Shown here: positions 54,850 through 64,000 of the stretch, piece by piece
Numbering within the stretch: position 1 is the stretch's first letter
Layout: the number at the start of each line of letters is the position of its first letter
Assembly: GCA_000151295.1 (NCBI GenBank)
Contig: GG745343.1
Span: forward strand, 503,885-567,884
Direction: 5' to 3'
Origin: Allomyces macrogynus ATCC 38327
Lineage: Eukaryota; Blastocladiomycota; Blastocladiomycetes; Blastocladiales; Blastocladiaceae
Length of the DNA: 64,000 nucleotides
Notes under the pieces: model-generated
Told to the model about the DNA's origin: nothing
Database searches by the model: none
The model's input: only the letters and a program-made list of their open reading frames with translations
Translations under genes and position numbers: made by a program

Positions 54850-56148
54850 ATGTCGCTCCACCTTGAATCGTCGAGCAGCTCCGCCCTGGCCAACCCGTTC
54901 AAGATCCTCCTCGTCAACAATGCCGAAAGCATCCACGAAATCGAGGTCACCGCTCGCACCACCGTTGCCGAGCTGGCCGCGCGCGCCATCGCCCTGTTTG
55001 CGCCCTCTGAATCCAACGCCAGTGCGCTTTTGGGCCACAACTCCAAGCTGCTCACCAACCCGGCCGCGACCCTGGAATCCATAGGGGTGCATCTGAACGA
55101 CATGCTTTCTGTTTCAATTCAGGCCGCGGCTGCACCACCCGAGCCCACTGCTACACCGCCCACCCCAGTTGTTGCTGCACCATCTGCGTCCGTTGATGCT
55201 CATCAGGTCAAGAACCCGTCCGGGTTCGTTATGGCACTGCGGGATGAACAGTCTCGCATCCACTGGTGCGTTCTAGGTGGTCGTACTTGAGCCTTGCCAC
55301 GCTTCCACGATGCCAACCAAAATGGTGCACGCACGCGCGCACACGCCCTATTTATTCCTCGCCCATCGCCCTGTAGCCAACTGGCCATTGCCGAGAACCT
55401 CCGTCGTGCCCAGGAGCAGACGCCAGAGGTTTTTCGTCTTGTCGAGATGCTCTGTGTGCGCGGCAAAGTGAACGGGGTGCCAGTAGCCGTGTTTGTCGAC
55501 TCTGGCGCGCAAGTCACGATTGTGTCGCGGCGATTTGCTGACCGGTGCCGCATTGGGCATCTCATTAATTCCGAGCACGCGGCGACTGTCATGGGCGTTG
55601 GCACGACAAGCAGTCTTGGACGCATCCATATGGCAAGGCTGCAACTCGGCGACGGTCTAATCCTCCCACCCTGCTCGTTCTTGGTTATGGACGACCCACC
55701 TCACGACTTGATCCTTGGGCTCGACCTTTTGTCGCTGCACCAGGCATGCATTGACCTCAGGGCGCGGGTGCTGCGCATCGGCGATGTCGAGATCCCATTC
55801 TTGCGAGGTGATGAGCTGCCGGAGTCCATGCGTGCGGCTGACACGCCGCCGGTCGTGTCGCCGTCGTCGTCGTCATCGTCGTCGTCGTTGTCGTCGTCGT
55901 CGTCGTCTGGGACTGCCTCGCCAGCAGCTGCACAAGCATCCGCACCGACTCGACTGGCCCAAGAGACCCGCGTCTTGCCGCCGCTGGCGCCCGTGGCGCC
56001 CACGGCCCCGCTCCGCATCAGCGCGTCCGAGGAGGCGATCCAGAAGCTCGTGGACATTGGCGCGTCGCGCGACAACGCGATTCTGTTCCTAAGGCATGCG
56101 CATGGCGACGTCGAGTTGGCCGCAGCTTTGCTATTTTCAACCGTTTGA
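54850..56148 (+). CDS. DDI1: DDI1-like proteasome shuttle with retroviral-type aspartic protease, copy A
   Basis: Two exons (54850..55265, 55377..56148) give 395 residues, near the family's usual 400. DDI1 proteins bind polyubiquitin and proteasome and cleave some ubiquitinated substrates. A ubiquitin-like N-terminus is seen (FKILLVNNAESIHEIEVTAR to about 90), then an HCQLAIAENLRRAQEQTPEV helix. The protease domain has the catalytic D180 in FVDSGAQVTIVS, a MGVGTTSSLGRIH flap region and DLILGLDLLSLHQACIDL. After a poly-Ser linker made of tcg/tcc repeats comes a UBA domain with EEAIQKLVDIGASRDNAI and HAHGDVELAAALLF. The intron falls at the same place, phase 2, as in copy B. All key residues are intact, so this copy should be active. 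Confidence 0.93.
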
Positions 56149-56828
56149 CTTGCCCTTTGCAACGTTGAAATTTGTCACGGATTGCATTGATTTTCTTTTT
56201 TCTTTTTTCTTTTTGGTTCGGGTCGAAGTTCTGTCGAATGTGGCTACGAGCCTGATTGCCGACTTGATCCCAAACAGCTGAACATCGAGGCCAGACCCAA
56301 AAAAATACGAATACATCTCGCGCTTCATTTCGCCCTGGCTGCATAATTATCCAAGGTGAACGCTCTCCACCCATTGTTGGCTCCATTTTGCTCGCTGTGA
56401 CCAGCGCAACTCGCGTGCGGATGGATGCTACTTGCCTGTGGCGTGCGTCCCACTGTCAGACTTGGGCTTACCGTGGCCGCATCACAAACGCCTAACCCAT
56501 CGTAAGGAGCCCATACCATGGGCACGACACAAAACAGGTGTTCGCGAGCATCTGAAGGGAGGGCAGAGCGGTCGACGATATAGTTACTGATACTTGTTGC
56601 TCCTCCACCGAAGTACATGTGTTGGAAGACTAGTTTACGTCAACGACTTGCCACACGACGTGTCGACACTCGACAGGTCAGGTCAGTCGTCCATCCGCTG
56701 CTCCTCCCCACGCATTATCACGTCTCGTCCCCGTGTTAGAATCGCCTGCCCGCCCACCTGCCTGCACGAGCCGACTCGCCCTTGATCGCCCCGACCCGCT
56801 GCCCACTGCTCACCCAAGCACCACCACC
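56149..56828. other. Intergenic between the two DDI1 copies
   Basis: 680 bases of lower-GC sequence holding the 3' UTR of copy A (with a T-rich tttcttttttcttttttcttt tract near 56190-56215) and the promoter of copy B. No gene, and no obvious DNA-level match to the region upstream of copy A. Confidence 0.4.
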
Positions 56829-58049
56829 ATGCGCATCTCGCTCGCCAACATTGCCGGCGACATCAGGACGATCGAGGTGCCCGCGAGCACGACGATTGCC
56901 GAGCTCTCTGCACGCGCCGCCGCGCTGTTTGCGCCGCAAGCGCTCGTGAACGTGTGGCTGGCGCTCAACGGCACGCCGCTCGCTGACCAGGCCGCAACGC
57001 TACAGACAGCGGGCGTGCATCAAGACGACATGCTGTTTGTTCAGATCGAGGCCGCGGGGGCACCGCCCGCGCCCGTGCAACCGGCGGCCATGAGCGCGCA
57101 GGCCGCTGGCGCGAACCCCGCGATCCCGCCCGGGTTCGTCGAGGCGATGCAGGGCAGGTTGGCGGGGATGCACCGGTACGTGTCTGGAACGCGCGGTTCG
57201 CACGACTGCCGCGGTTGGATGTACGTGAGGCTGACTGACGCTATACGTGCGGCACGCGTTCTTTTCTCTGGTCTATAGGCAGCAAGCGATTGAAGAGAAC
57301 CTGAGACTCGCTATGGAGCACACACCCGAAGCCTTCGGCCGCGCCGTGATGCTCTACGTGCGCGGCGAAGTGAACAACGTGCCGGTGACCCCGTTTGTCG
57401 ACTCGGGCGCGCAAGTCACGATCATGTCGCGGTCGCTCGCCGTGAAGTGTGGTCTCGAGCCGCTCATCGACACGCGTTTCGCGGGCGTGGCCGTGGGTGT
57501 CGGCACCGCGAAAATTCTCGGCCGGATCCACGCGGCGCAACTGCGACTCGGCGATAACCTGTTCCTGATGTGCTCGTTCACGGTGATTGACGACACGCCT
57601 GCCGAAGGCGCGCCCAAGGGCACGCAGCAGCGGCACTCGGTGGATCTCCTATCGGACTCGACATGCTCATGCGGCACCGCGCGTGCATCGACCTCGAGGC
57701 GCACGCGCTGCGCATCCAGGATATCAACATCCCGTTTTTGCCGGAACACGAGTTGCCGGCGTCGGCGCGCGGGCTCAATGCGCCGAGCGAGGAGGAGCCG
57801 GCCGCGTCGTCGTCGGGAACGGCGGCAGCATCGCCAGCACCGGCACCGACACCCGCCGCGCCCGCTCCGCCTGCGGCTGTCCCGCCGCCGCAGGCTGCAA
57901 GGTCGTCTCCGGCACCACCGCCCGTGAACGTGTCGGAGGAGGCCATTCAGCAGCTCGAGGCGCTTGGCGCGACACGCGATATGGCGCGGCAGTTGCTGAC
58001 TCACGCGCGTGGGGACGTGGAGTTGGCCGCGGCGTTGCTGTTCCAGTAA
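56829..58049 (+). pseudogene. DDI1-like copy B, one-base frameshift in the protease domain
   Basis: Exon 1 is 56829..57175 and exon 2 starts at 57279, the same intron position and phase as copy A. The ubiquitin-like domain (MRISLANIAGDIRTIEVPAS), catalytic D157 in FVDSGAQVTIMS and VGTAKILGRIHAAQL are intact. After VIDDTP there is a 13-residue insertion (AEGAPKGTQQRHS), then VDLL. The conserved IGLDMLMRHRACIDL follows only in the next frame, so one base is missing near 57650. Read that way, the rest is well preserved to a UBA domain (SEEAIQQLEALGATRDMARQ, GDVELAAALLFQ) and a stop at 58047-58049. Without the shift the protein would end at 57925-57927 in an Arg-rich frame. Because both halves are so clean, a recent mutation, a sequencing error, or a real gene with an unusual junction are all possible. 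Confidence 0.8.
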
Positions 58050-58454
58050 CGCGTCGTAAGACATGCGGTTTTGGAAACGGTCGTTGGTTTGGATAGAGCT
58101 GTGCCTGATCGGTGATGAACACCTTACGGATCGCATGTTTTCTCAGAGAGCGATATTGTGGAATTGCAAATCATTCACATCGGTGCGGTGCGCCAGTGCG
58201 CAGTGTGCTCTTGCCTTGCAGCACAACACCTCCGAAACCAGGCCGTCACAGATACGTGCAAGCTGCACGGCCCGCACTCGTCCAAGCTGACATTCTCACA
58301 CGCTGCCTGTCTGTCGCGGTCAGCACCATTTTGCACCCGACACACGCAAGACAGGCAAGAACCACATGATATATTTGTTCGAGCTTGTTGACAGCGCCAA
58401 ATTCCAAGACTGTCCACCCATCCTGCATGACCGCGGGGGTGCGCTCCAGGTCCA
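58050..58454. other. Convergent intergenic region
   Basis: 405 bases between the stops of DDI1 copy B (+) and the glutathionyl-hydroquinone reductase gene (-). Lower GC; 3' UTRs only. Confidence 0.4.
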
Positions 58455-59999
58455 CTATGCCTTGCCTGCCGCGACCATGTCGGCGTAGATCTTCTCAAAG
58501 TCGGGGCCCGTTGTCTGCAATCCGAACTCAGCGGTCAGAATCGAACCCAAGCGACCGCACGATCGCGGAAAACCCGAAAACGTACCACGGGCACGACGCC
58601 AAACGGGTTGATGTGCTTGTGGCTCAAGTAGTAGTGCTTCTTGATATGCTCGAGGTTGAACGTGTCCTTGACGCCCGGCATCATGTGCAGCCGCGCGGCC
58701 CACTCGATGATGCGCGGGTACTGCCACTGCACGCTCTTGACGCACTTGAAATGGTACGTGTAAACCGGGTCGAACCGCACGATCGTCGTATACAGCCGAA
58801 TATCGGCCTCGGTCAGCGTCTCGCCGAGTAGCCAGGGTCCCTTGGTCGAGGCCAGGTGCGCGTCGAGCTTGTCGAGCCCGGCGTGCACGTCGGCGACGGC
58901 ACGCTCGTAAGCGTCCTGCGCGGTCGCGAACCCGGCACGGTAGACACCGTTGTTGAGCATCGGGTAGATCCAGTCGTTAAGCGCGTCGATTGGCGCACGC
59001 AGGTCGGCCGGGTAGTAGGTCGTGCCGGGCCGCGTGGAGAAGGCGTCGAACGCCGTGTTGAAGATGCGAATGATCTCGGACGACTCGTTGTTCACGATCG
59101 TGTGCGTCTTCTTGTCCCAGAGCACGGGCACCGTAAAGCGGCCTACCGACAAACAGGCAGGTGGAGAGTGAGCTTCACCTGCGCGAGGATTCGCGCATGC
59201 GCGATGCGCAAAGAAACGCACCCTCGTAGTCGGGGTTGGCCTTGAAGTAGAGCTCGCGCAGGTACTTGGCGCCGTAGAGATGGTCGTGCGTCGCGCCCGG
59301 GCATGACGTGTCGTTCTCATTGTCGAGGAAGTGCCAGCCGTTCGTGCCCATGTGGTAGTGCACGACCGACACGGAAATGACCGACTCGAGCCCCTTGAGT
59401 GCGCGCGCAATCAGCGTGCGGTGCGCCCACGGACACTATGATCAGGGAGCAATCACTCGCGTCAGCTTGTCGTGCTCGTAGCGCAGTCAGCCCAACAGCA
59501 GCCAAGACGCACCGCGAGCGAGACGTAGAGGTGGTATCGCCCCGCCTCGGCCGGGAACAGCGCGTTCGGGTCGGCCTCGACGACGTTGCGGAACGACGAG
59601 ACTTGGCGCCGGAACTCGCCATCCTTGGAGTCCCTGCAGGTTGGTTCAACACATCTGCCATGAGGATCACGGCCTGGACACGCGCACTGGGTGTGTGTTT
59701 CGCTACCATTGCAGGATCTTGGGCCGGTCGTCAGCAGCGGGCTGATGCTGGTTCTGGTTCGTGCTGGTCATGGTGGCGGAGCTCGTGCTGGCGAAACGCT
59801 GCTGCTGATGGTTGAGCAGCTTCGAGGCAGGGACGCTGGTATTTGAAGAGAGCGTTCGATGGTGCGTTGTGCTGAGAAGACGCGTTTGGCGGCAGATCAG
59901 CGCTGGAGCTGCGGGGGTGGCGAGCAGACGGGCCGCCGCGTTGACCAGCTTGCCGCTGGTAAATTTGTCAGCACTGGTTCTGGCAAACGAGCGGAACAT
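58455..59999 (-). CDS. ECM4: Glutathionyl-hydroquinone reductase (Xi-class GST, ECM4/GTO type)
   Basis: Five exons, complement(58455..58514, 58586..59142, 59222..59435, 59513..59633, 59707..59999), give 414 residues. These enzymes reduce glutathionyl-hydroquinones and have omega-like thiol transferase activity. The active Cys is C139 in CPWAHRTLIARALKGL, the family signature. Also typical are GEFRRQVSSFRNVV, GRYHLYVSLA, RFTVPVLWDKKTHTIVNNES, PWLLGETLTEADIRLYTTIV, and HIKKHYYLSHKHINPFGVVP. From M1 the first 76 residues form an Arg/Ser/Thr-rich mitochondrial-type leader (FRSFARTSADKFTSGKLVN). A second in-frame ATG (M77, at 59771) would give a 338-residue cytosolic form. The gene is divergent from HSP104 and shares its 545-bp promoter. 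Confidence 0.9.
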
Positions 60000-60183
60000 G
60001 ACGGCGGAACACACGTTTGGTGGTCGCGCACGGCGCACGTCTGGTGGAGGGGTTGGCGAGCTCTGAGCTGGCGAGCCAAGCGAGCGGAAGCTAGGTTAGG
60101 TTTGAGCATGCGCGTTCGACGTGGCAAGGCTTGAGCACTCACTGACGCAGAGGCATGCCACCTCCATCGGCTCGCGCGCCTGT

Positions 60184-60228
60184 GTTCGTTGGCATTCCCG
60201 CTTGTTCGCTGTCGTTCTCACCTTTTCC
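60184..60228. promoter_or_regulatory. Extended step-type heat-shock element
   Basis: TTC triplets occur at 60185, 60195, 60205, 60215 and 60225, exactly 10 bp apart: five nTTCn units each separated by a 5-bp gap. This is the step-type arrangement that yeast Hsf1 recognises, in an unusually long form. It lies 316-360 bp upstream of the HSP104 ATG and 185-230 bp upstream of the reductase ATG. Binding is inferred from the pattern. Confidence 0.7.
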
Positions 60229-60438
60229 ACGAACGTTGCGGGCGGCGGTCGAGCAACGACGACCGAAGCGCGACGGCCGCCATCAGCGCGTGCATCACGA
60301 CCCGCATGTTGCCCGGCACCACGCCGCGCTCGACAAGTCCACGCCAGTCGGCACTGCTCGCACTCACTGGTTCCCGGCGCGTCTCACGACCACGCACCGT
60401 ACTCACTCCAGCGCGTTCTTTCCGGTGCCTTTGTCGAG

Positions 60439-60444
60439 TATAAA
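60439..60444 (+). promoter_or_regulatory. TATA box of HSP104
   Basis: TATAAA in the context gagtataaagctc, 100 bp upstream of the HSP104 ATG. Stress genes typically have TATA-containing promoters, and this is a clean match in a GC-rich setting. Confidence 0.65.
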
Positions 60445-60543
60445 GCTCTTCGGTTTCCGCCGCGAAGAACCTGCTTCTCCATCCACACTCGCGGTCTCCG
60501 CGTATCAAACCACACCACATCAACCACAACCATCAACACCATC

Positions 60544-61401
60544 ATGTCGTTCAACGCCGATAGTCTGACCGACAAGGTACGTCCTCCACTCCCGCACCCG
60601 CGACGCGCGTGCCACTCGCGTCCTGCTGCGCCCGCTCCACCCGCTCCTCTGAACGGATCGCTGACCCTCACTTCACACCATTACAGACGGCTAAAGTGCT
60701 CCAGGCAGCCATCGAGTCAGCGCGCGAGTTTGAGCACGTGCAGCTCTACCCGGCGCATCTGGCGTGCGCGTTACTCGACGACCCGGACGCGTTTTTCCGC
60801 AACGTGCTTGCCAAGGCCGGCGCCGACGCGACCTCCGTCGAGCGCGCGTTGCGGCGCGCCGTCAACAAGCTCCCCGCGCAATCTCCGCCACCCGAGCAGC
60901 TTTCACTCGCGCCAGCGACGCACAAGGTCCTGAAAGCCGCTCAGGACCTGCAAAAGAGGCAAAAGGACTCCCACGTGGCCGTCGACCACGTGCTGCTCGC
61001 GCTGCTCGAGGTCGACAACGATGTCAAGGCCGCGATCACCGCCGGTGGGTCGACCGTCAAGGCGATTGAGAATGCGGTCGCCGGGATTCGCGGCAACCGC
61101 CGCGTCGAGTCCAAGTCGGGCGACGAGACCTACGAGGCGCTGTCCAAGTACGCCATTGATCTGGTCGCGCTCTGCGAGCAAGGCAAACTCGACCCGGTGC
61201 TCGGCCGCGACGACGAGATTCGCCGCGTGATCCAGGTCTTGTCGCGCCGCACGAAGTCGAACCCGGTGTTGATCGGCGCGCCGGGCACGGGCAAGACGGC
61301 GATTGTCGAAGGGCTCGCGCACCGCATCGTGCGCCGCGACGTGCCGCAGAACCTGCAGTGCAAGATCTACGCGCTCGACATGGGCGCGCTGGTTGCCGGC
61401 G

Positions 61402-61432
<31 letters not shown>

Positions 61433-63479
61433 CAAGGCCGTTCTCAAGGAGGTCAAGGACTCGGACGGCCAGATCATTCTCTTCATTGACGAGATTCACA
61501 CGGTACTCGGCGCCGGCAAGGGCGAAGGGTCGATGGACGCGGCCAACCTGCTCAAGCCGATGCTGGCGCGCGGCGAGCTGCGGTGCATTGGCGCGACGAC
61601 GCTTGACGAGTACAAGAAGTATGTCGAAAAGGATCCGGCGTTTGAGCGCCGGTTCCAGCAGGTGTTTGTGGGCGAGCCCTCGGTGCCCGACACGGTCTCG
61701 ATCCTGCGCGGACTCAAGAACCGGTACGAGTCGCACCACGGCGTGCGCATTCTCGACTCGGCGATTGTCGCGGCCGCGCAACTCTCGGCGCGGTACATCA
61801 CCAACCGGTTCTTGCCCGACAAGGCCATCGACTTGCTCGACGAGGCCTGCGCGCACGTGCGCGTGCAGCTCGACTCGCAGCCGGAAATCATCGACCAGCT
61901 CGAGCGCCGGTACCTGCAGCTCGAGATTGAGCAGACGGCGCTCGCTAAGGAGCAGGACGACCCAACGATCCAGGAACGGCGTGACCGAGTCAACGAGGAA
62001 ATGGCACGGATCCAGGACGAGCTCAAGCCGCTCAAGGCCAAGTACGCGCGCGAAAAGGGGTCGGTCGACCAGATTCGCGCACTCACGCAAAAGCTCGAGG
62101 ACCTCAAGAACAAGGCTGAGATTGCCAAGCGCCGCGGCGACGTCGCGACGGCCGCCGATATCGAGTACTATGCGCTCCCGGACGTCGAGAAGCGGCTTGC
62201 CGAGATTGTCGCCGCCAAGCGCGCACGCGACCAGGAGCAGGCGTTCCACGGCGACTCCATGGGCGCAGACGCCGGCGGGTCGATGCTGCAGGAAGTCGTC
62301 ACGGCCGAGCACATCAACCAGATTGTCGCGCGGTGGACGGGCATTCCCGTCAGCAAGCTGTCCAAGTCGCAGGCCGACCGGCTGCTGCACCTCGAGCAGG
62401 AACTGCACAAGCGCGTCGTCGGCCAGGAGGAGGCGATCAAGGCCATTGCCGACGCGGTGATCCGGTCGCGCGCGGGGCTCGCACGCCCGACGCAACCCAC
62501 GGGCTCGTTCCTGTTCCTCGGGCCCACGGGCACAGGCAAGACCGAGACGGCCAAGGCGCTCGCCGAGCAGCTGTTTGACGACGACAAGCACATTTTGCGC
62601 ATCGACATGTCCGAGTACATGGAGCAGCATGCCGTCGCGCGCTTGATCGGTAGCCCGCCCGGGTATGTCGGCCACGAGGAGGGCGGGCAACTGACCGAGG
62701 CTGTTCGGCGCCGGCCCTACAATGTCGTTCTCTTTGACGAGGTGGAGAAGGCGCACCCGCAAGTGCTCAACGTGCTGCTTCAAGTGCTCGACGATGGGCG
62801 GCTCACGGATGGCAAGGGCGTCCTTGTCGACTTTACGAACTGCATTCTGATCCTCACGTCGAACCTCGGATCGCATCACTTGGCGGAAATGATGGCTTCG
62901 GCGTCGATGATGGAGACCGACGCGGGCTCCGTCCCGCCGACGATCCCGCAGGCGATTCGCGACCGTGTCATGCAGGACGTGAAGCGGCACTTCCGCCCCG
63001 AGTTCCTCAACCGGCTCGACGACGTGGTCCTGTTCCGCCCGCTGGGCAAGTCCGACTTGCGCGGGATCGCGCGGCGCCAGCTCGAGACGGTGCGCGCGCG
63101 GCTCAAGCAGCGGCACATTTCGCTCGAGGTGACCGATGCGGCGATTGATGTGATTCTGCGCGACGCATGGGACCCGCAGTACGGCGGGCGGCCCGTGCGC
63201 CGGTACCTCGAGCACGAGGTTGTCACGCATCTGTCCAAGTTGATTGTCGCCAACCAGCTCTCCGACTACATGCAAGTCACGGTCGACGCCGACCCGACAG
63301 GCACACACCTGACGTATGCGGTCACAGGCACGCGGCCCGGGTCGGTCAGCGGCAGCGCACAGGGGTCGCCCTACATGACCCGCCGGCAGGTCCCAACGGC
63401 CGGCAACATGCGCACGGCCGCGGGCGCCTACCGCGGCTACAAGCCCGAGGAGCAGGATGTCGACATGGACATGGACTAA
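60544..63479 (+). CDS. HSP104: Hsp104/ClpB-type protein disaggregase
   Basis: Two exons (60544..60576, 60687..63479) give 941 residues, slightly longer than yeast Hsp104 (908). It is a hexameric AAA+ machine that, with Hsp70, extracts proteins from aggregates. The N-domain begins [20 protein letters not shown]. The first ATPase has Walker [10 protein letters not shown] (about 208-216), [15 protein letters not shown], Walker [16 protein letters not shown] and [20 protein letters not shown]. The coiled-coil middle domain includes [20 protein letters not shown]. The second ATPase has GPTGTGKTE (about 621), [32 protein letters not shown] and [15 protein letters not shown]. There is no mitochondrial presequence ([11 protein letters not shown]), and the acidic end DVDMDMD resembles the cytosolic Hsp104 tail rather than mitochondrial Hsp78. 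Regulation by heat shock is suggested by the promoter elements. Confidence 0.96.
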
Positions 63480-64000
63480 GTCGTCGACGACGCGAGGCAA
63501 GTATTGCTCGCGCAGCGCACCGAGTTTGCCCGCGGTGCGAGGAAGTGAAGGAAGATGAGGTGCTGGGTACCCCCCCTCCCTCGTTGTAAATACCGAGTTG
63601 TTTGGGATTGGTTGATTCCGTTCACGCTGGTTGCAAGAGGCTGATATCAGGAGTGAAAATACAAGATTGGGTGCGATTGCAACCACTTGGTGTTTTGAAA
63701 GCAGTGCGTGGGCAGGACCGCGCCCACTATTTAGCGTCCGTGTTGAGAGCAAAGGGGCGTGCTTGATGCGTGTCGTGATGGTGGTGGTCGTGCCAGCGGC
63801 AGCGCAAGCGCGAGGCGCCCGGCGTGAAAATGGCGTGTCATAGCGCAGTGACTCGAATGCGCATGTGGGCTTAGCAAAGCCAATCGCCATTCCAATCACG
63901 CGTTGCTCCGCGGTTGCGGTCGCGCCGTGGTCGGCCCGCCGTGTTCAGTTCCGGCTCTGCCCACTGCTTCTCCTTGCGTGCGCCCACCAGCCCTTGCTCT
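63480..64000. other. 3' flank of HSP104, no further gene seen
   Basis: The right edge of the window holds the HSP104 3' UTR and about 400 bases with only short ORFs. A 998-codon minus-strand ORF starts here and runs antisense through HSP104; its composition marks it as a shadow. Confidence 0.4.

Larger units (their letters stand above)
60000..60543. promoter_or_regulatory. Divergent stress promoter (ECM4-like / HSP104)
   Basis: The region between the two start codons holds the step-type heat-shock element and the HSP104 TATA box given separately. The last 60 bases before HSP104 are A/C-rich (caccacatcaaccacaaccat), as in other leaders here. Confidence 0.6.

Noticed and set aside
55417..55600. 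Retroviral-type protease motif as a sign of a retroelement
   Set aside because: The DSGAQ domain is flanked by ubiquitin-like and UBA domains with no reverse transcriptase or integrase nearby; it is the cellular DDI1 family.
60903..63899. 998-codon minus-strand ORF opposite HSP104
   Set aside because: It is antisense to a certain gene and its composition (Leu, Val, Arg, His) is what reverse reading of GC-ending codons gives. No domain.
1..64000. CRISPR arrays, operons, bacterial-type signals, tRNA or rRNA genes
   Set aside because: The window is eukaryotic with spliced genes. I noticed no direct-repeat array and no convincing tRNA B-box or rRNA sequence; a tRNAscan run would settle tRNAs.

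Overview
This window looks like nuclear DNA from a zoosporic (flagellated) fungus. The sequence is very GC-rich and holds closely packed genes on both strands. Almost every gene is cut by short introns, most of them 65-85 nt with gtgcgt/gtacgt-like donors and tag/cag acceptors. The gene set is fungal (cytochrome c peroxidase, Hsp104, Lag1-type ceramide synthase, glutathionyl-hydroquinone reductase, RRS1) and also includes a MAK/RCK-type kinase, a family usually tied to cilia. Together with the GC bias this fits Blastocladiomycota (Allomyces/Catenaria-like). That placement is inference, not something read from a marker gene.

Layout. 1-4.6 kb: the 3' end of one gene, two putative single-pass membrane proteins (one with a Trp/Thr repeat ectodomain) and frame-broken coding sequence. 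4.6-13.4 kb: a DTW-domain tRNA-modifying enzyme (-), an acyl-CoA synthetase, RRS1 and a coiled-coil/WD40 protein (+). 13.7-14.9 kb: a relic of a 2OG-Fe(II) oxygenase. 15.8-30.1 kb: cytochrome c peroxidase (-), a RhoGAP (+), then a long coiled-coil protein, a Sec1/Munc18 protein and a RAP1-type GTPase, all (-). 30.1-32.9 kb: a gene-free stretch with a 16-bp palindrome and a 23-C run. 32.9-48.6 kb: a large PPR-like mitochondrial protein (+), LAG1 (-), a MAK-like kinase (+), a second broken Thr-rich membrane protein (+), a CCCH-RWD-RWD-CHY zinc-finger protein (-) and a NIPA-type transporter (+). 48.8-54.2 kb: a giant PHD/AT-hook protein (-). 54.8-58.0 kb: two tandem DDI1 paralogs (+). 58.4-63.5 kb: glutathionyl-hydroquinone reductase (-) and HSP104 (+), divergently transcribed.

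The right end is a proteostasis/stress cluster: two DDI1 shuttle-protease genes, a glutathione-dependent reductase and Hsp104. The HSP104/reductase promoter holds five TTC triplets spaced exactly 10 bp apart, an extended step-type heat-shock element that could serve both genes. Other points worth attention: the two distant type II membrane proteins with Thr-rich stalks, whose 3' parts are both frame-broken; the one-base frameshift in the second DDI1 copy; a 44-residue Gly-rich insertion inside the kinase catalytic lobe; and a GC-AG intron in the acyl-CoA synthetase.

Exon boundaries were set by reading frame, splice consensus and family conservation. No expression data or database search was available.
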